Part shown: one piece after another, positions 53,101-60,620 of the stretch
How the letters are laid out: each line of letters opens with the position of its first letter
How positions within the stretch are numbered: position 1 is the first letter of the stretch
NCBI GenBank assembly: GCA_964606085.1
Contig: CAZSFD010000015.1
Location: 1-64,000, forward strand
Length of the DNA: 64,000 bases
Direction: 5' to 3'
Source of the DNA: CAIQJJ01 sp964606085
Lineage (GTDB): Bacteria > Chloroflexota > Anaerolineae > Anaerolineales > UBA4823
Notes under the pieces: model-generated
The model's input: the letters and a program-made list of their open reading frames with translations, nothing else
Database searches by the model: none
Told to the model about the DNA's origin: nothing
Position numbers and translations under genes: made by a program

Positions 53101-55411
53101 CGTAAACGGAAAAGGCTTCTTCGGCGAATTGGGTATTGAAGGTGAACGGCCCAATCGTCACCGGCGACTCGAACACCGCCACCAGTTCGTAGCCCAACTC
53201 GCTGGTGAACATTCCCGGTTTGGCCTCGGCATAGCACCAGAAATGATCCTTTTCGGGCGGGCAGCCGAGCAGGGCGCGGTAATAAGCCAGCGAGAGCGGG
53301 TAGCGTTCGGGGATTTGCGCCAGCGCCCCCCACTGGCGGTTGGATGACATAATGATGGTATCGGCGCTATCGAGGATGTTTTGCATCCGCTCGCGCTTGG
53401 TCAGGTCATCATCATCATACATATTGAAATCCAGCCCGCCCTGGTAAATGCCGCCGTAGCCGTCATAGCCATCCACGCGCAGCGGCAGGCCGTCATCCCA
53501 GGCGCCTTCGGTGGCAATGGCGCTGCCATTCAGCCGCAGCGGAGCGCTCTCCGCGGCGGCTTCGAACGTCAACCGATAGGCGTTTTCCTTGACCAGCGCA
53601 AACGGCTGCTCGAAACGCAAGTGATAGACCGTTTTGCCGTCGGCATCCACTTCGGGTTGGGCGCTCGCCTGCACGGCCTCCAGCCCATCCACGCGCACGG
53701 TCACAGGGCCCGGCTGACCATCGCTCTTGACATTGTAGAGGCTGACCTCCGTCAACAGGCCATCTTTTTTGGCGGTGAAATTGACCTGGCTCGATTGTCC
53801 CGGCAGCAGCGCCTGGCTGCGATCCCACGGCAAAGGCTGGTTATACGTCTCGTCGCCCAGGGCGATTTGCACATTGATCGGCCCAGGGACATTCTGGAAA
53901 ATCCACCGGCTGGCGGCCACCCGCGTGATCGGCGTCAGGTAAATATCGTGGACGAAGTTCCAGGCGTAGAGGCCGGTGGCGATCAGCACCAACACACCAA
54001 TTGTCCATCTGACAAGTCGCAGGTCAAAGGTCGCAAGTCGTCCTTCAGGTTGACTTTCGACCTGCGACTTCTGCCCCACCACCGCCCACGCCGCGAAGAT
54101 CGCCAACAACGGATAAATCGGCAATTGATAGCGCATGGTCGGGTTGGCCTGAATAGACTGCCAGGCGAAATAGACCAACGTCCAGCCCCAGGGCAGCAGG
54201 TGGTGTTCCCACTCGCCGCCGCGCCGCAGGCTGACCAACATGCGCCAGCCAGCCCACAAGAAACCCGCCCACGCCAGCAGACCCAACGGCAGCCCCAGCC
54301 CCCAAATAATCAGGTTTTGCGCCGAAAAGGTGATGGAGCGCCGCGCCCACTGGATGGCCGGGGGGAAATCCACATCGCCCGAAGCCTGCGCCCGCTGCGA
54401 GACGATATTCTCCACCCATTTGGTGTTCGGCATCACCCCGAAGAATCCCGGCCCGCTGAAGGCATACGGCTGCGCAATGCGGAACGTGAGCAGACTGACA
54501 AAGGCCGCCAGCGCCAAATAGGCCGCCACTGGCGCATACAGCTTTTGGCGCTCTTCAGCGGGGTGCTTGAGCAGCCACACCGCAAACGCCGCCGGCAGCA
54601 TCAACGCCACCGGCGCCGCGTTCAACTTCGACGCCACCGCACAGCCCAGGGCAATGCCGAACAACAGGCTGAGAGCAAAGAAAGGCGAGCGAAAGAAATT
54701 TTCGATTTTCGATTTTCGATTTTCGAGTGGCGATTGGGGAGCAGGCGATGGCTCGTCCTCGGCATTTTCCACCTGCAAACCTGCAACCTTCCCCACCCCA
54801 ACCGCCACATACACCGCCAGCAGCGTGAAGCAGCTGATCCACGTATCGGTGGTGAAGAAATGCGCCTGTTGAATGGGCAGCACGGCCACGGCATAGAAGG
54901 CCGCCGCCAGCAGCCCCACCTTGCGGCCATACAGCGTGTTGGCGATCAAAAACACCACCGCAATCGCCAGCAAATCTACCAGGGCCGAGAGCGTGCGCCC
55001 GACCTGGGTCATTTCCTCCAGGCCCACCTGTTCATAGGCCAGTTCAGCCACCACCCGCGTGATGAACATGGGCAGCGTGCCATACACATAAAAGCCATAC
55101 CCCACATTGTGCGGGTTGAGCGTCGAACGCTCGGTATCGAAATACTCGCCGATGCCCAACCAGGCTTCTTTCGCTGCGCCCGTTTGTGGGTCGGCCACGA
55201 TCTTGGTCGGCGACATGGCCGAACCCACCATCAGCAAAAAGCGCTCGTCAGGATGCAGGTATTGATACTCGCCCCAAAAAATGCCCAACATGCGCAGCGC
55301 CAGGCCGCCCAACAGGATCAAGGTCAGCAACAGGATCGCCGCCAGGTCAGCGCGCCACGAACGCCGCGCCGGGCGGGTTGATTCTTGGGGGGAGAGAGAA
55401 GATTCCGTCAC
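50147..55411 (-). CDS. GT39-like glycosyltransferase fused to DUF2298 domain
   Basis: A giant 1754-residue membrane protein. The N-terminal half (to about 850) is GT-C like, with 'YQYLHPDERFLLM' after the first helix and a soluble middle portion; the C-terminal half from about 860 is a DUF2298 unit with 'GGYLNYYYYGFMVASVMVKW' and 'EFPFFTFLYADPHAHLWVLP'. Fusion suggests the two activities act on one substrate, probably a lipid-linked glycan at the outer membrane face (inference). Four repeat-derived insertions lie in frame: near residues 228-238, 447-466, 1063-1127 (a 15-bp minisatellite) and 1282-1292. The start is GTG at 55411. Confidence 0.82.
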   Translation of the reverse strand: MTESSLSPQESTRPARRSWRADLAAILLLTLILLGGLALRMLGIFWGEYQYLHPDERFLLMVGSAMSPTKIVADPQTGAAKEAWLGIGEYFDTERSTLNPHNVGYGFYVYGTLPMFITRVVAELAYEQVGLEEMTQVGRTLSALVDLLAIAVVFLIANTLYGRKVGLLAAAFYAVAVLPIQQAHFFTTDTWISCFTLLAVYVAVGVGKVAGLQVENAEDEPSPAPQSPLENRKSKIENFFRSPFFALSLLFGIALGCAVASKLNAAPVALMLPAAFAVWLLKHPAEERQKLYAPVAAYLALAAFVSLLTFRIAQPYAFSGPGFFGVMPNTKWVENIVSQRAQASGDVDFPPAIQWARRSITFSAQNLIIWGLGLPLGLLAWAGFLWAGWRMLVSLRRGGEWEHHLLPWGWTLVYFAWQSIQANPTMRYQLPIYPLLAIFAAWAVVGQKSQVESQPEGRLATFDLRLVRWTIGVLVLIATGLYAWNFVHDIYLTPITRVAASRWIFQNVPGPINVQIALGDETYNQPLPWDRSQALLPGQSSQVNFTAKKDGLLTEVSLYNVKSDGQPGPVTVRVDGLEAVQASAQPEVDADGKTVYHLRFEQPFALVKENAYRLTFEAAAESAPLRLNGSAIATEGAWDDGLPLRVDGYDGYGGIYQGGLDFNMYDDDDLTKRERMQNILDSADTIIMSSNRQWGALAQIPERYPLSLAYYRALLGCPPEKDHFWCYAEAKPGMFTSELGYELVAVFESPVTIGPFTFNTQFAEEAFSVYDHPKVMIFKKTTQYSPQKTSAVLNAVDLNQVIHLTPKKAGSNPADLMMPAERWLRQLTGGTWSELFSYDNLINRFPALGLVIYYLAILLLGWAAYPIVRAALPGLQDRGYPLARIAGLILLAWLVWVAGSAGIAYTRLTITVMLLVLIAVSALLAYVQREELGRELHEKRRYFLAIEGLFLAFFVFDLLIRLGNPDLWHPYKGGEKPMDFAYFNAVIKSTVFPPYDPWFAGGYLNYYYYGFMVASVMVKWLGIVPSIAYNIILPMWFAMTGLGAFSVAWNLVAAVRGGQDDGEKVGSGQVDGGQVDSEQVDSGQVGSEQVDSGQVDGGQVDSEQVDSGQVESGQVGSEQVESGQVESLSAADELTFNLQPSISQPAFKLPTLSPAAIAGLAAALVMVVLGNLATPGVVLSAWARMVAPSEEVASANVLQFYAWAAEGALKAIGGQALPLYPGDLYWVPSRAIPAPGDVEPITEFPFFTFLYADPHAHLWVLPITLLALAWVVSCILSRSERQANSEYRISNIVFSGVSFFFGALAIGALWPTNTWDFPTYLAIGLCAVVYAQLRYFDGSDLPLISQLPTASRRIVAAIVSAGLLAGLAVLLYQPYAQWYGAGYTKVDIWKGTHTPLAAYITHWGLFLFVIVTWLAWEARDWMAATPLSHLRKLAPYQPWIYAALGLLVMLIAGITLYFQASITWFVLLLAAWAGVLLLRPALPDAKRLVLFLLGTAFVVTLMVEMIVIVGDIGRMNMVFKFYLQAWTIFSVCGGALIGWLWPSIPSWAAAWRLGWKAAFGVLVAMAATYTVLAGNAKIDDRMVPTAPHTLDGMTYMQTATYGNTARDEDQYVELDLSQDYHAIRWLQENVVGSPTIVEAATEGIQYQWFSRFSIYTGLPTIVGWQWHQEQQRAVVPGSRVALRSIEVRTFYETLDRQTALEFLEKYQVGYVIVGQLEHAFYPGPGLAKFDGLNGDLWQEVYRDREMVIYEVVGD
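51536..51565. repeat. Period-7 GATATTC repeat in DUF2298 fusion gene
   Basis: About four units encode 'NSEYRISNIVF' in a loop between membrane helices. Confidence 0.7.
52030..52222. repeat. 15-bp minisatellite in DUF2298 fusion gene
   Basis: About 12-13 imperfect units of CAACCTGCCCACTGT encode repeating five-residue 'VDSGQ/VDSEQ/VDGGQ' units in frame. Longer stretches are repeated at a higher order. Copy number probably varies between strains. Confidence 0.9.
54014..54070. repeat. AAGTCGCAGGTC inverted repeat in DUF2298 fusion gene
   Basis: Arms 54014-54030 and 54054-54070 are nearly complementary and encode 'QKSQVESQPEGRLATFDLRL' between membrane segments of the GT half. Confidence 0.7.
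54698..54728. repeat. Period-7 CGATTTT repeat in DUF2298 fusion gene
   Basis: Four units encode 'LENRKSKIENFF' in a loop of the GT half. Confidence 0.75.
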
Positions 55412-55427
55412 GGTTCAAATCCTATGG

Positions 55428-57632
55428 TTATGGTTGGCGCATTTCATCTATGTTCGGGTCGAGCGGGGCCGTGCTCTCGCTTGCGGGGACAAAATACAGC
55501 CAAAAATTTTTACCCACGTCGCTCTGATACACCTTCAAAGTACCCTGCGGATAAAACTGCTCCAGAATCCGCTGACTTTCAAAATCATCCGGGTAAAAGA
55601 TGAATAACTTGTGCAGTGGAATGCCGGTCGTTTGGACAATGTTTTCGCGCGCCAGGGCATAATCGCGCACCGGCTGCCCGGCGTTCATGCCCACCAGGCG
55701 CGTATCCACCCAATGTGGGTATGGAATCACCCAGGCGCTCTCGTAACTGCCAACCGATTCGGCGAAATCGGCAATCACCGCCCCAATTTCGGTCGTATTC
55801 CACGAGTTGGCGGTGTATTGGGCCTGATATTGGTTGAAGATCAAATCGTAATTCTGGCGTGTGGCGAAGAAGGCCAGCGCCAACACCACCACCCAGCCGG
55901 CGCGTCGGCCCAGGCCGTCAGGACGCCATTTTTCTAAGGCTGCGAACACCCCTTCCAGCCCCAGCGCGGCGATCACGAAAACCGGCACCAGCGCCCCGGC
56001 GGTGCGGTTCATAATCGGGTTTTCGTTGGGGAAGGCGAGCGCCAGCGCCGAGCCGAGCAGCAAAATGGGGATAGAAAGCAGCAGGGTGATGTCCAGCCAG
56101 TGTCGTTTGACCAGGTAACGCACGAACAAAGCAGCCCCGCCCAGGAAGTATAAGGCCGCCGAAATCACATCCAGCGCCGGTCGCCCCATGATCGAAATAG
56201 ACCACACCGGCCCATTATCCCAAAAGAACATGATCAGCGCCCGCCACAGGTTGTTGGCGAAGATCAGCAGCGGATTGCCCTCAATCGCCTGCTCGGCCCC
56301 GGTCAGGCGGGTGGCCGCCCGGAAGAAGAACATCTCTTTGTACGGGTTCGACGGGTCGGTGATATAACGGATGATCGGCAGGAAAACCAGCACGCTGATC
56401 ACAATCAGCAGAATCAATCCCCACAGCGTTTGCGTGGCCGCCCCCTTCGATTGGGCGTGCAGCAGATACAGCACCACGGCTACCAGTACCAGCAGCGGTA
56501 CCACGCGATAGGGGCTGTACCCATGCAGCCCCGTGCCCAGGAACAGCCCCGCCAGCAGCAGGTGATTGCGGTTGCGCGTGCGCAGCCCGCGCAACAGGTG
56601 GAACATCACCGGGGCCACGAACAGCGGCAGCAGCGAAAAACGCAGGGCGATGCGCGTGATGCCATTCAGCCAATAGCTGCTGCCGCCCAGCAGCATGGCA
56701 AACAGGCCCACACGGCGGTTGCCCACTTCTTTCCCCAGGGCATACAGGTAGACGACCAAAAGCAACCCCAGCAGCGTGGTGCCGAGTTTCAAGCTCAAAA
56801 ACGAATAGCCCGTATCGAAAACCTGCACCATCAACGCCGTCAGATAAAACTGCAAAGGCTCGCGCCCCGTGTTGCGGATGAAAAAGATATTCGGCTTGCC
56901 GTGCAGCACATCCCACACATCAAGCAGCTTCTCGGCGTGATCGCTGGTCATTTGCGGCGGTACTTCGTCCAGGCGGTAAAAGCGGAAGAACAGCACAAGC
57001 CCCAAGACAGCCAGGCAGATCAGGCTCCAACGCGCAATGACCACTTTCCACGACGGACGCAGGGCCATGGCGCGCCAGGCTGCCCAACGGGTTTGCCAGT
57101 TTTTGGCAGGCTCGCTCAGCCAAAATGCCCACAGCATTGCCAGCAGCCCCGTCAGCCACAAAAACACGTTGACCGGGGTAAATTTGCCCCCGCCCAGGGT
57201 GAAGAACGCGGCAGAACTCAGCACCAGCCCGATCAGCAGTGGCAGGCCGCGCACCGTTTCGGGGTCTTTGCCATTTCCATCAGGGCGGTGAACGGGCAGT
57301 GCAAACTCATTGCGATACAGCGCCGCCAGCAGCCACAGCGCCGCCACGCCATAGGCCAGCGCGCCCAAAAGCCATTGGCGCGCCACGCCTGAAGTTGGTT
57401 CCAGGCTGTATTGGGCGATCAACGCCAACGCCAGCGCCAGCAGGCTGAACCACGGCCAGCGCCCGGCAGGGAGCGCCGGCGTGGGCAGCGAGTCATCTGG
57501 CCCGGCTTCGTTGATGCGCTGGAATGTGCCAGCGCGTACGCCTTCGCTCAGGCCGGGAATTTCTGGCGGTGGGCCTTGCCAGGGTGTGAGCAGCGCTTTG
57601 ACGTAATCCCAAACAGTCGGCTCTTGGGTCAT
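55428..57632 (-). CDS. GT39-family (GT-C) glycosyltransferase
   Basis: A 734-residue protein with an N-terminal soluble tail of about 65 residues and about 14 membrane helices. The GT-C signature region is 'LDEVPPQMTSDHAEKLLDVW' followed by 'RNTGREPLQFYLTAL', which matches the acidic first-loop motif of dolichyl-phosphate-mannose-type protein or lipid glycosyltransferases (PMT/ArnT). The C-terminal region is outside the membrane. The stop lies 16 bp before the start of the GT39-DUF2298 fusion, and it follows the methyltransferase after 43 bp. The donor is probably a polyprenyl-phosphate sugar; the acceptor is unknown. Confidence 0.83.
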   Translation of the reverse strand: MTQEPTVWDYVKALLTPWQGPPPEIPGLSEGVRAGTFQRINEAGPDDSLPTPALPAGRWPWFSLLALALALIAQYSLEPTSGVARQWLLGALAYGVAALWLLAALYRNEFALPVHRPDGNGKDPETVRGLPLLIGLVLSSAAFFTLGGGKFTPVNVFLWLTGLLAMLWAFWLSEPAKNWQTRWAAWRAMALRPSWKVVIARWSLICLAVLGLVLFFRFYRLDEVPPQMTSDHAEKLLDVWDVLHGKPNIFFIRNTGREPLQFYLTALMVQVFDTGYSFLSLKLGTTLLGLLLVVYLYALGKEVGNRRVGLFAMLLGGSSYWLNGITRIALRFSLLPLFVAPVMFHLLRGLRTRNRNHLLLAGLFLGTGLHGYSPYRVVPLLVLVAVVLYLLHAQSKGAATQTLWGLILLIVISVLVFLPIIRYITDPSNPYKEMFFFRAATRLTGAEQAIEGNPLLIFANNLWRALIMFFWDNGPVWSISIMGRPALDVISAALYFLGGAALFVRYLVKRHWLDITLLLSIPILLLGSALALAFPNENPIMNRTAGALVPVFVIAALGLEGVFAALEKWRPDGLGRRAGWVVVLALAFFATRQNYDLIFNQYQAQYTANSWNTTEIGAVIADFAESVGSYESAWVIPYPHWVDTRLVGMNAGQPVRDYALARENIVQTTGIPLHKLFIFYPDDFESQRILEQFYPQGTLKVYQSDVGKNFWLYFVPASESTAPLDPNIDEMRQP

Positions 57633-57675
57633 GCAGGCTCCGGGGTAAGCGTAGATTTGTTGCGGAATGGGGCGA

Positions 57676-58476
57676 TTATACCCGCCGGGCGATGTAGAAC
57701 GTGTACACGCCCTGCTCGCTGCGCGGCTCGGCGGCGTAATGCGGCCTCGTCAGGCGGTCGGTGAAAAACAGATTCCATCGGCTGGGTGAGATGATCCAGC
57801 GCCCGGTCAGCTTCTTGGCGGCCACCGACGGCACGCCGAAATAATGCCCCCATTCCAGCACCGCCTGCGCCGCCGGCGGAAAATAATGCCACCACGTTTC
57901 CAGCCGGAAGCCGGCCTCTTCCAGACGCTTCTGCCACACTTCGGGCGGGTCAGAATGCTCGTGGCGCGAGATGCGGTTGAAAAAGGCGCGGTAGGCATCA
58001 CCCAACGGACGCAGCCCTACCCGATCCAGCCCGCGGCCTACCGAAAGCGTGGCGAGAAACTGATGATTTGGCACGCAAAAGACGAACGGCGCACCCGGCT
58101 TAAGCACCCGCCCGGTTTCCTTCAGCACCGCCTCAACGTGCGGGATATGCTCCAGCACCGAGTTGCTCATCGCGCTGCCAAAGGTGGCCGCCGGAAAGGG
58201 CGTTTGCGCCGCATCGCCCTGGATTGTCAGGCCGTAGATGCCGCGCCGCACCGCTTCTTTGATCGGCGGTCCCCACGGGTCAATGCCCACATCCAGGCGA
58301 TGCGCGAAGGTCAGTTTAGCAAAGTGGCCATCGCCGCAGCCCACATCTAAAATGGGGCGCGGCAGTTGAATGTCCTCGTAAAAACGGGCTTCGACGGCGC
58401 GCAGCAGGGCGCGGAAATAAGGCAGCTCGCATAGCTGCGGCCAGAGGTAGTCTTTGGGGGGAGTCGCATCAGGCAT
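57676..58476 (-). CDS. SAM-dependent class I methyltransferase
   Basis: A 266-residue cytosolic methyltransferase of the Methyltransf_11 type: motif I 'ILDVGCGDGHFAKLTF', acidic 'VGIDPWG', 'AAQTPFPAATFGSAMSNSVL', 'EHIPHVEAVLKETGRVLKPG'. It is the first gene of the leftward envelope run, so its acceptor may be a lipid or sugar (inference). The ATG at 58476 is preferred to a TTG at 58482. A promoter region with repeated 11-mers lies directly upstream, although its best -10 points the other way. Confidence 0.85.
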   Translation of the reverse strand: MPDATPPKDYLWPQLCELPYFRALLRAVEARFYEDIQLPRPILDVGCGDGHFAKLTFAHRLDVGIDPWGPPIKEAVRRGIYGLTIQGDAAQTPFPAATFGSAMSNSVLEHIPHVEAVLKETGRVLKPGAPFVFCVPNHQFLATLSVGRGLDRVGLRPLGDAYRAFFNRISRHEHSDPPEVWQKRLEEAGFRLETWWHYFPPAAQAVLEWGHYFGVPSVAAKKLTGRWIISPSRWNLFFTDRLTRPHYAAEPRSEQGVYTFYIARRV

Positions 58477-58482
58477 ATTCAA

Positions 58483-58514
58483 ATGTTATCACTTTTTGCT
58501 ATAATGTTATCACT
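58483..58514. promoter_or_regulatory. Direct repeats flanking an extended -10
   Basis: ATGTTATCACT occurs at 58483-58493 and 58504-58514, 21 bp (two helical turns) apart. Between them, TGC-TATAAT (-10 at 58500-58505) points rightward. The layout suggests a regulator-binding pair. Confidence 0.5.
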
Positions 58515-58562
58515 AAGGCGAAATTCATTTGGGAGCGTTTCATTTCAGTTGAGAGTTCGCTG

Positions 58563-58686
58563 TGTCATTCCGAGGAGCGTTCTTTGCGACGAGGAATCCC
58601 TATAACGCATCCCTTTTCTTACCTGATTCGGCACAAATCGGCAATTGATCCAGGGATTCCTCGCCAAAGAACGGCTCGGAATGACA
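58563..58686. repeat. 124-bp hairpin element ('TGTCATTCCGAG' family)
   Basis: The left arm from 58563 (TGTCATTCCGAGGAGCG, with GAGGAATCCC) and the right arm 58652-58686 are complementary apart from small indels. It resembles a common dispersed hairpin of bacterial genomes. It lies between the promoter above and vapB. Confidence 0.75.
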
Positions 58687-58740
58687 GCCCCAACTCAAAT
58701 GGAACACACCCAATTCATTTTGCCCTACCAGGAGAACCCA

Positions 58741-59031
58741 ATGATTCGCACGATTATTCAATTGACCGAGGAACAGCACCGCATTTTGAAGGAGATGGCG
58801 GCTGAATATCATGTGTCTGTCTCTGAAATGGTGCGCCAGGGTGTGGAAATGCTGGTTCAAAACAAACGGCCCATCATTGACCGCGAAGAAAGAAGGCGGC
58901 GGTTAATGTCTATCGTAGGCATTGCCCAAGATATTACTGGCGCTACAGATGTTTCCGTCAACCACGACCATTACCTGGAAGAAATCTACGCCGAGGAAAA
59001 CCACGATACCCATGCGGAAAATCTTCATTGA
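58741..59031 (+). CDS. vapB: VapB-like ribbon-helix-helix antitoxin
   Basis: A 96-residue antitoxin. 'MIRTIIQLTEEQHRILKEMA' then 'AEYHVSVSEMVRQGVEMLV' is a ribbon-helix-helix DNA-binding domain, and the acidic tail 'DHYLEEIYAEENHD' should bind the toxin. The start at 58741 is set by AGGAG just upstream; the earlier in-frame ATG at 58645 lies inside a repeat hairpin. It overlaps the PIN toxin gene by 20 bp. Confidence 0.85.
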   Translation: MIRTIIQLTEEQHRILKEMAAEYHVSVSEMVRQGVEMLVQNKRPIIDREERRRRLMSIVGIAQDITGATDVSVNHDHYLEEIYAEENHDTHAENLH

Positions 59032-59437
59032 CACATCTGCGTTTATCGCATTAATGAATCCTGCTGATCAAAATCATCAGGCCGGACAAGGTGTGTGGAA
59101 GCAGCTTTCGTCTGGACTGGATGAACTGGTTTGCAATAATTATGTGATTGTTGAAACCTATGCCCTGGTGCAGCGCCGATTGGGCTTATCGTTTGTCCGG
59201 CGTTTGGAGCAGGATCTCATCCCGTTTTTGCACGTACATTGGGTTCAACCGGATGAACACGAGCAAATCGTTGGCACTCTGCTGCTGGTCAATCGTCGTG
59301 ATCTCAGCTTTGTAGATTGCGCCAGCTTTGACACCATGCGCCGACTTGGCCTTCACACCGCTTTCACCTTCGACGCCCACTTTGCCGATCAGGGCTTTAC
59401 CTGCTTGCCCGGCGTTTCGACGCTTTCGCGCAGTTGA
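59012..59437 (+). CDS. vapC: VapC-like PIN-domain toxin
   Basis: A 141-residue PIN RNase. The catalytic acids are visible in 'KIFIDTSAFIALM', 'IVETYALVQRR', 'DLSFVDCASFDTM' and 'FTFDAHFADQGF'. The ATG at 59012 lies inside the vapB end, a usual VapBC layout. In contrast with the broken module at 26.6-27.4 kb, this one is intact. Its last 49 bp overlap the end of the convergent glycosyltransferase gene. Confidence 0.9.
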   Translation: MRKIFIDTSAFIALMNPADQNHQAGQGVWKQLSSGLDELVCNNYVIVETYALVQRRLGLSFVRRLEQDLIPFLHVHWVQPDEHEQIVGTLLLVNRRDLSFVDCASFDTMRRLGLHTAFTFDAHFADQGFTCLPGVSTLSRS

Positions 59438-60603
59438 ACAGGGGCTTGCTTTTCGGCCAACATGCGCTCGAACAGGCCCTCGAACGCTGCCGCGTTGGTA
59501 TCGGGGTGGAATTGCTGGCGGATTTTGGCCGGGTCGCCGCGATAGCTTTCGGGGTGCGCGAGGATTTCCAGCACGGCGGCGGCCAGGGCGGGGGCGTCGC
59601 CGATGGGCGTCACCTGGCCCATGCCGGTCATCTTCACCGGCTGACGCACGCCTGGCAGGTTGGCGGCCACGCACGGCACGCCGTTCATCATGGCTTCGAT
59701 CTGCACGAAGCCAAAGGTCTCGGTCGAATTAAGGCTGGGCACCACCAGCACGTCTAAATTGGGGAAATAGGCGGCCATTTCATCCATTTTCAGCACACCC
59801 AAAAATTGCCAGCGCCCCTGCGCTTCATACTCGCGAATGCGCGGCATCAACTTTTCGGCGTAGGCGGCCTCCCCCCACACGCCCTCATACTGCCCGGCGT
59901 ACAGCACTTTGGCATCGGGGTGGCGCTCGAAGATGGCGGGCAGGGCATCGAGCAGCACTTCCACGCCTTTTTCGGCGGCGAAGCGCGTGGCCATGCCGAT
60001 CACTTTTTGGCCGTTGGGATTGTATTTTTGGCGCAAGGCGCTGATGGCCTCTGGCGTTGCGGGTGGCAGGTAGACGTTGGGCGTGATGATCTCACGTTTG
60101 GCGGCAAAACGCGTCAGGTAGGGGGAGTGCGTGGCGAAATCTTCGGTGTAGGCCACGATGCGGTCGGCCAGGCTGCCGGCCAGGTTGTTCATCACATTGA
60201 CCACGGTGTTGACGAGACGGTTGAACAGGCCCGGCGGCAGCAAAATATCGCAATGATAGAGGATGACGGTCGGGCGCTTGTACAGCCGCCCGCGCAGCGC
60301 CATGCCGGCGGCGTCAAACTGCGGCAGGTGCAGCAGCAGCACATCATGTTCCTGGATCAGGCGGTTGGCCGTGCGCCCGATGCCTGGGGCGATTACGCCT
60401 TTGTTGATGCGTGCCACCACGGGCACGCGCACGATGCGCACGCCATCCTGGGTTTCTTCAAGGGGCAGGTGCTTTTCGTATTGCGTGGTCAGCACAGTCA
60501 CAGCGTGGCCGCGGGCGGCCAGGGCTTTCACCAGCCGTTCGGCGTAGATGGTCAGTCCGCTGGTGTGGGGGCGGTAATAGGTGAGGGCGGTCAAAATGCG
60601 CAT
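59389..60603 (-). CDS. GT4-family glycosyltransferase
   Basis: A 404-residue GT-B enzyme. The N-terminal acceptor domain begins 'MRILTALTYYRPHTSGLTIY', and the C-terminal donor domain has 'GMATRFAAEKGVEVLLDALP' and the EX7E motif in 'STETFGFVQIEAMMNGVPCV'. It is similar to PimB/PimA-like mannosyltransferases that act on lipid acceptors. The start is ATG 60603 with GAGG upstream. It lies 17 bp after the flippase-like gene, a frequent pairing that suggests glycolipid synthesis. Sugar donor not known. Confidence 0.9.
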   Translation of the reverse strand: MRILTALTYYRPHTSGLTIYAERLVKALAARGHAVTVLTTQYEKHLPLEETQDGVRIVRVPVVARINKGVIAPGIGRTANRLIQEHDVLLLHLPQFDAAGMALRGRLYKRPTVILYHCDILLPPGLFNRLVNTVVNVMNNLAGSLADRIVAYTEDFATHSPYLTRFAAKREIITPNVYLPPATPEAISALRQKYNPNGQKVIGMATRFAAEKGVEVLLDALPAIFERHPDAKVLYAGQYEGVWGEAAYAEKLMPRIREYEAQGRWQFLGVLKMDEMAAYFPNLDVLVVPSLNSTETFGFVQIEAMMNGVPCVAANLPGVRQPVKMTGMGQVTPIGDAPALAAAVLEILAHPESYRGDPAKIRQQFHPDTNAAAFEGLFERMLAEKQAPVQLRESVETPGKQVKP

Positions 60604-60620
60604 CAGTTTCCTCGGCAAGG

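Noticed and set aside
53381..55381. 666-codon open frame antisense to the DUF2298 fusion gene
   Set aside because: Arg/Gln/His-rich mirror frame; the opposite strand has continuous membrane helices and GT-C motifs.
55405..55430. tRNA T-arm-like GGTTCAAATCC
   Set aside because: No flanking stem complementarity or cloverleaf; it lies at the start of a protein gene.
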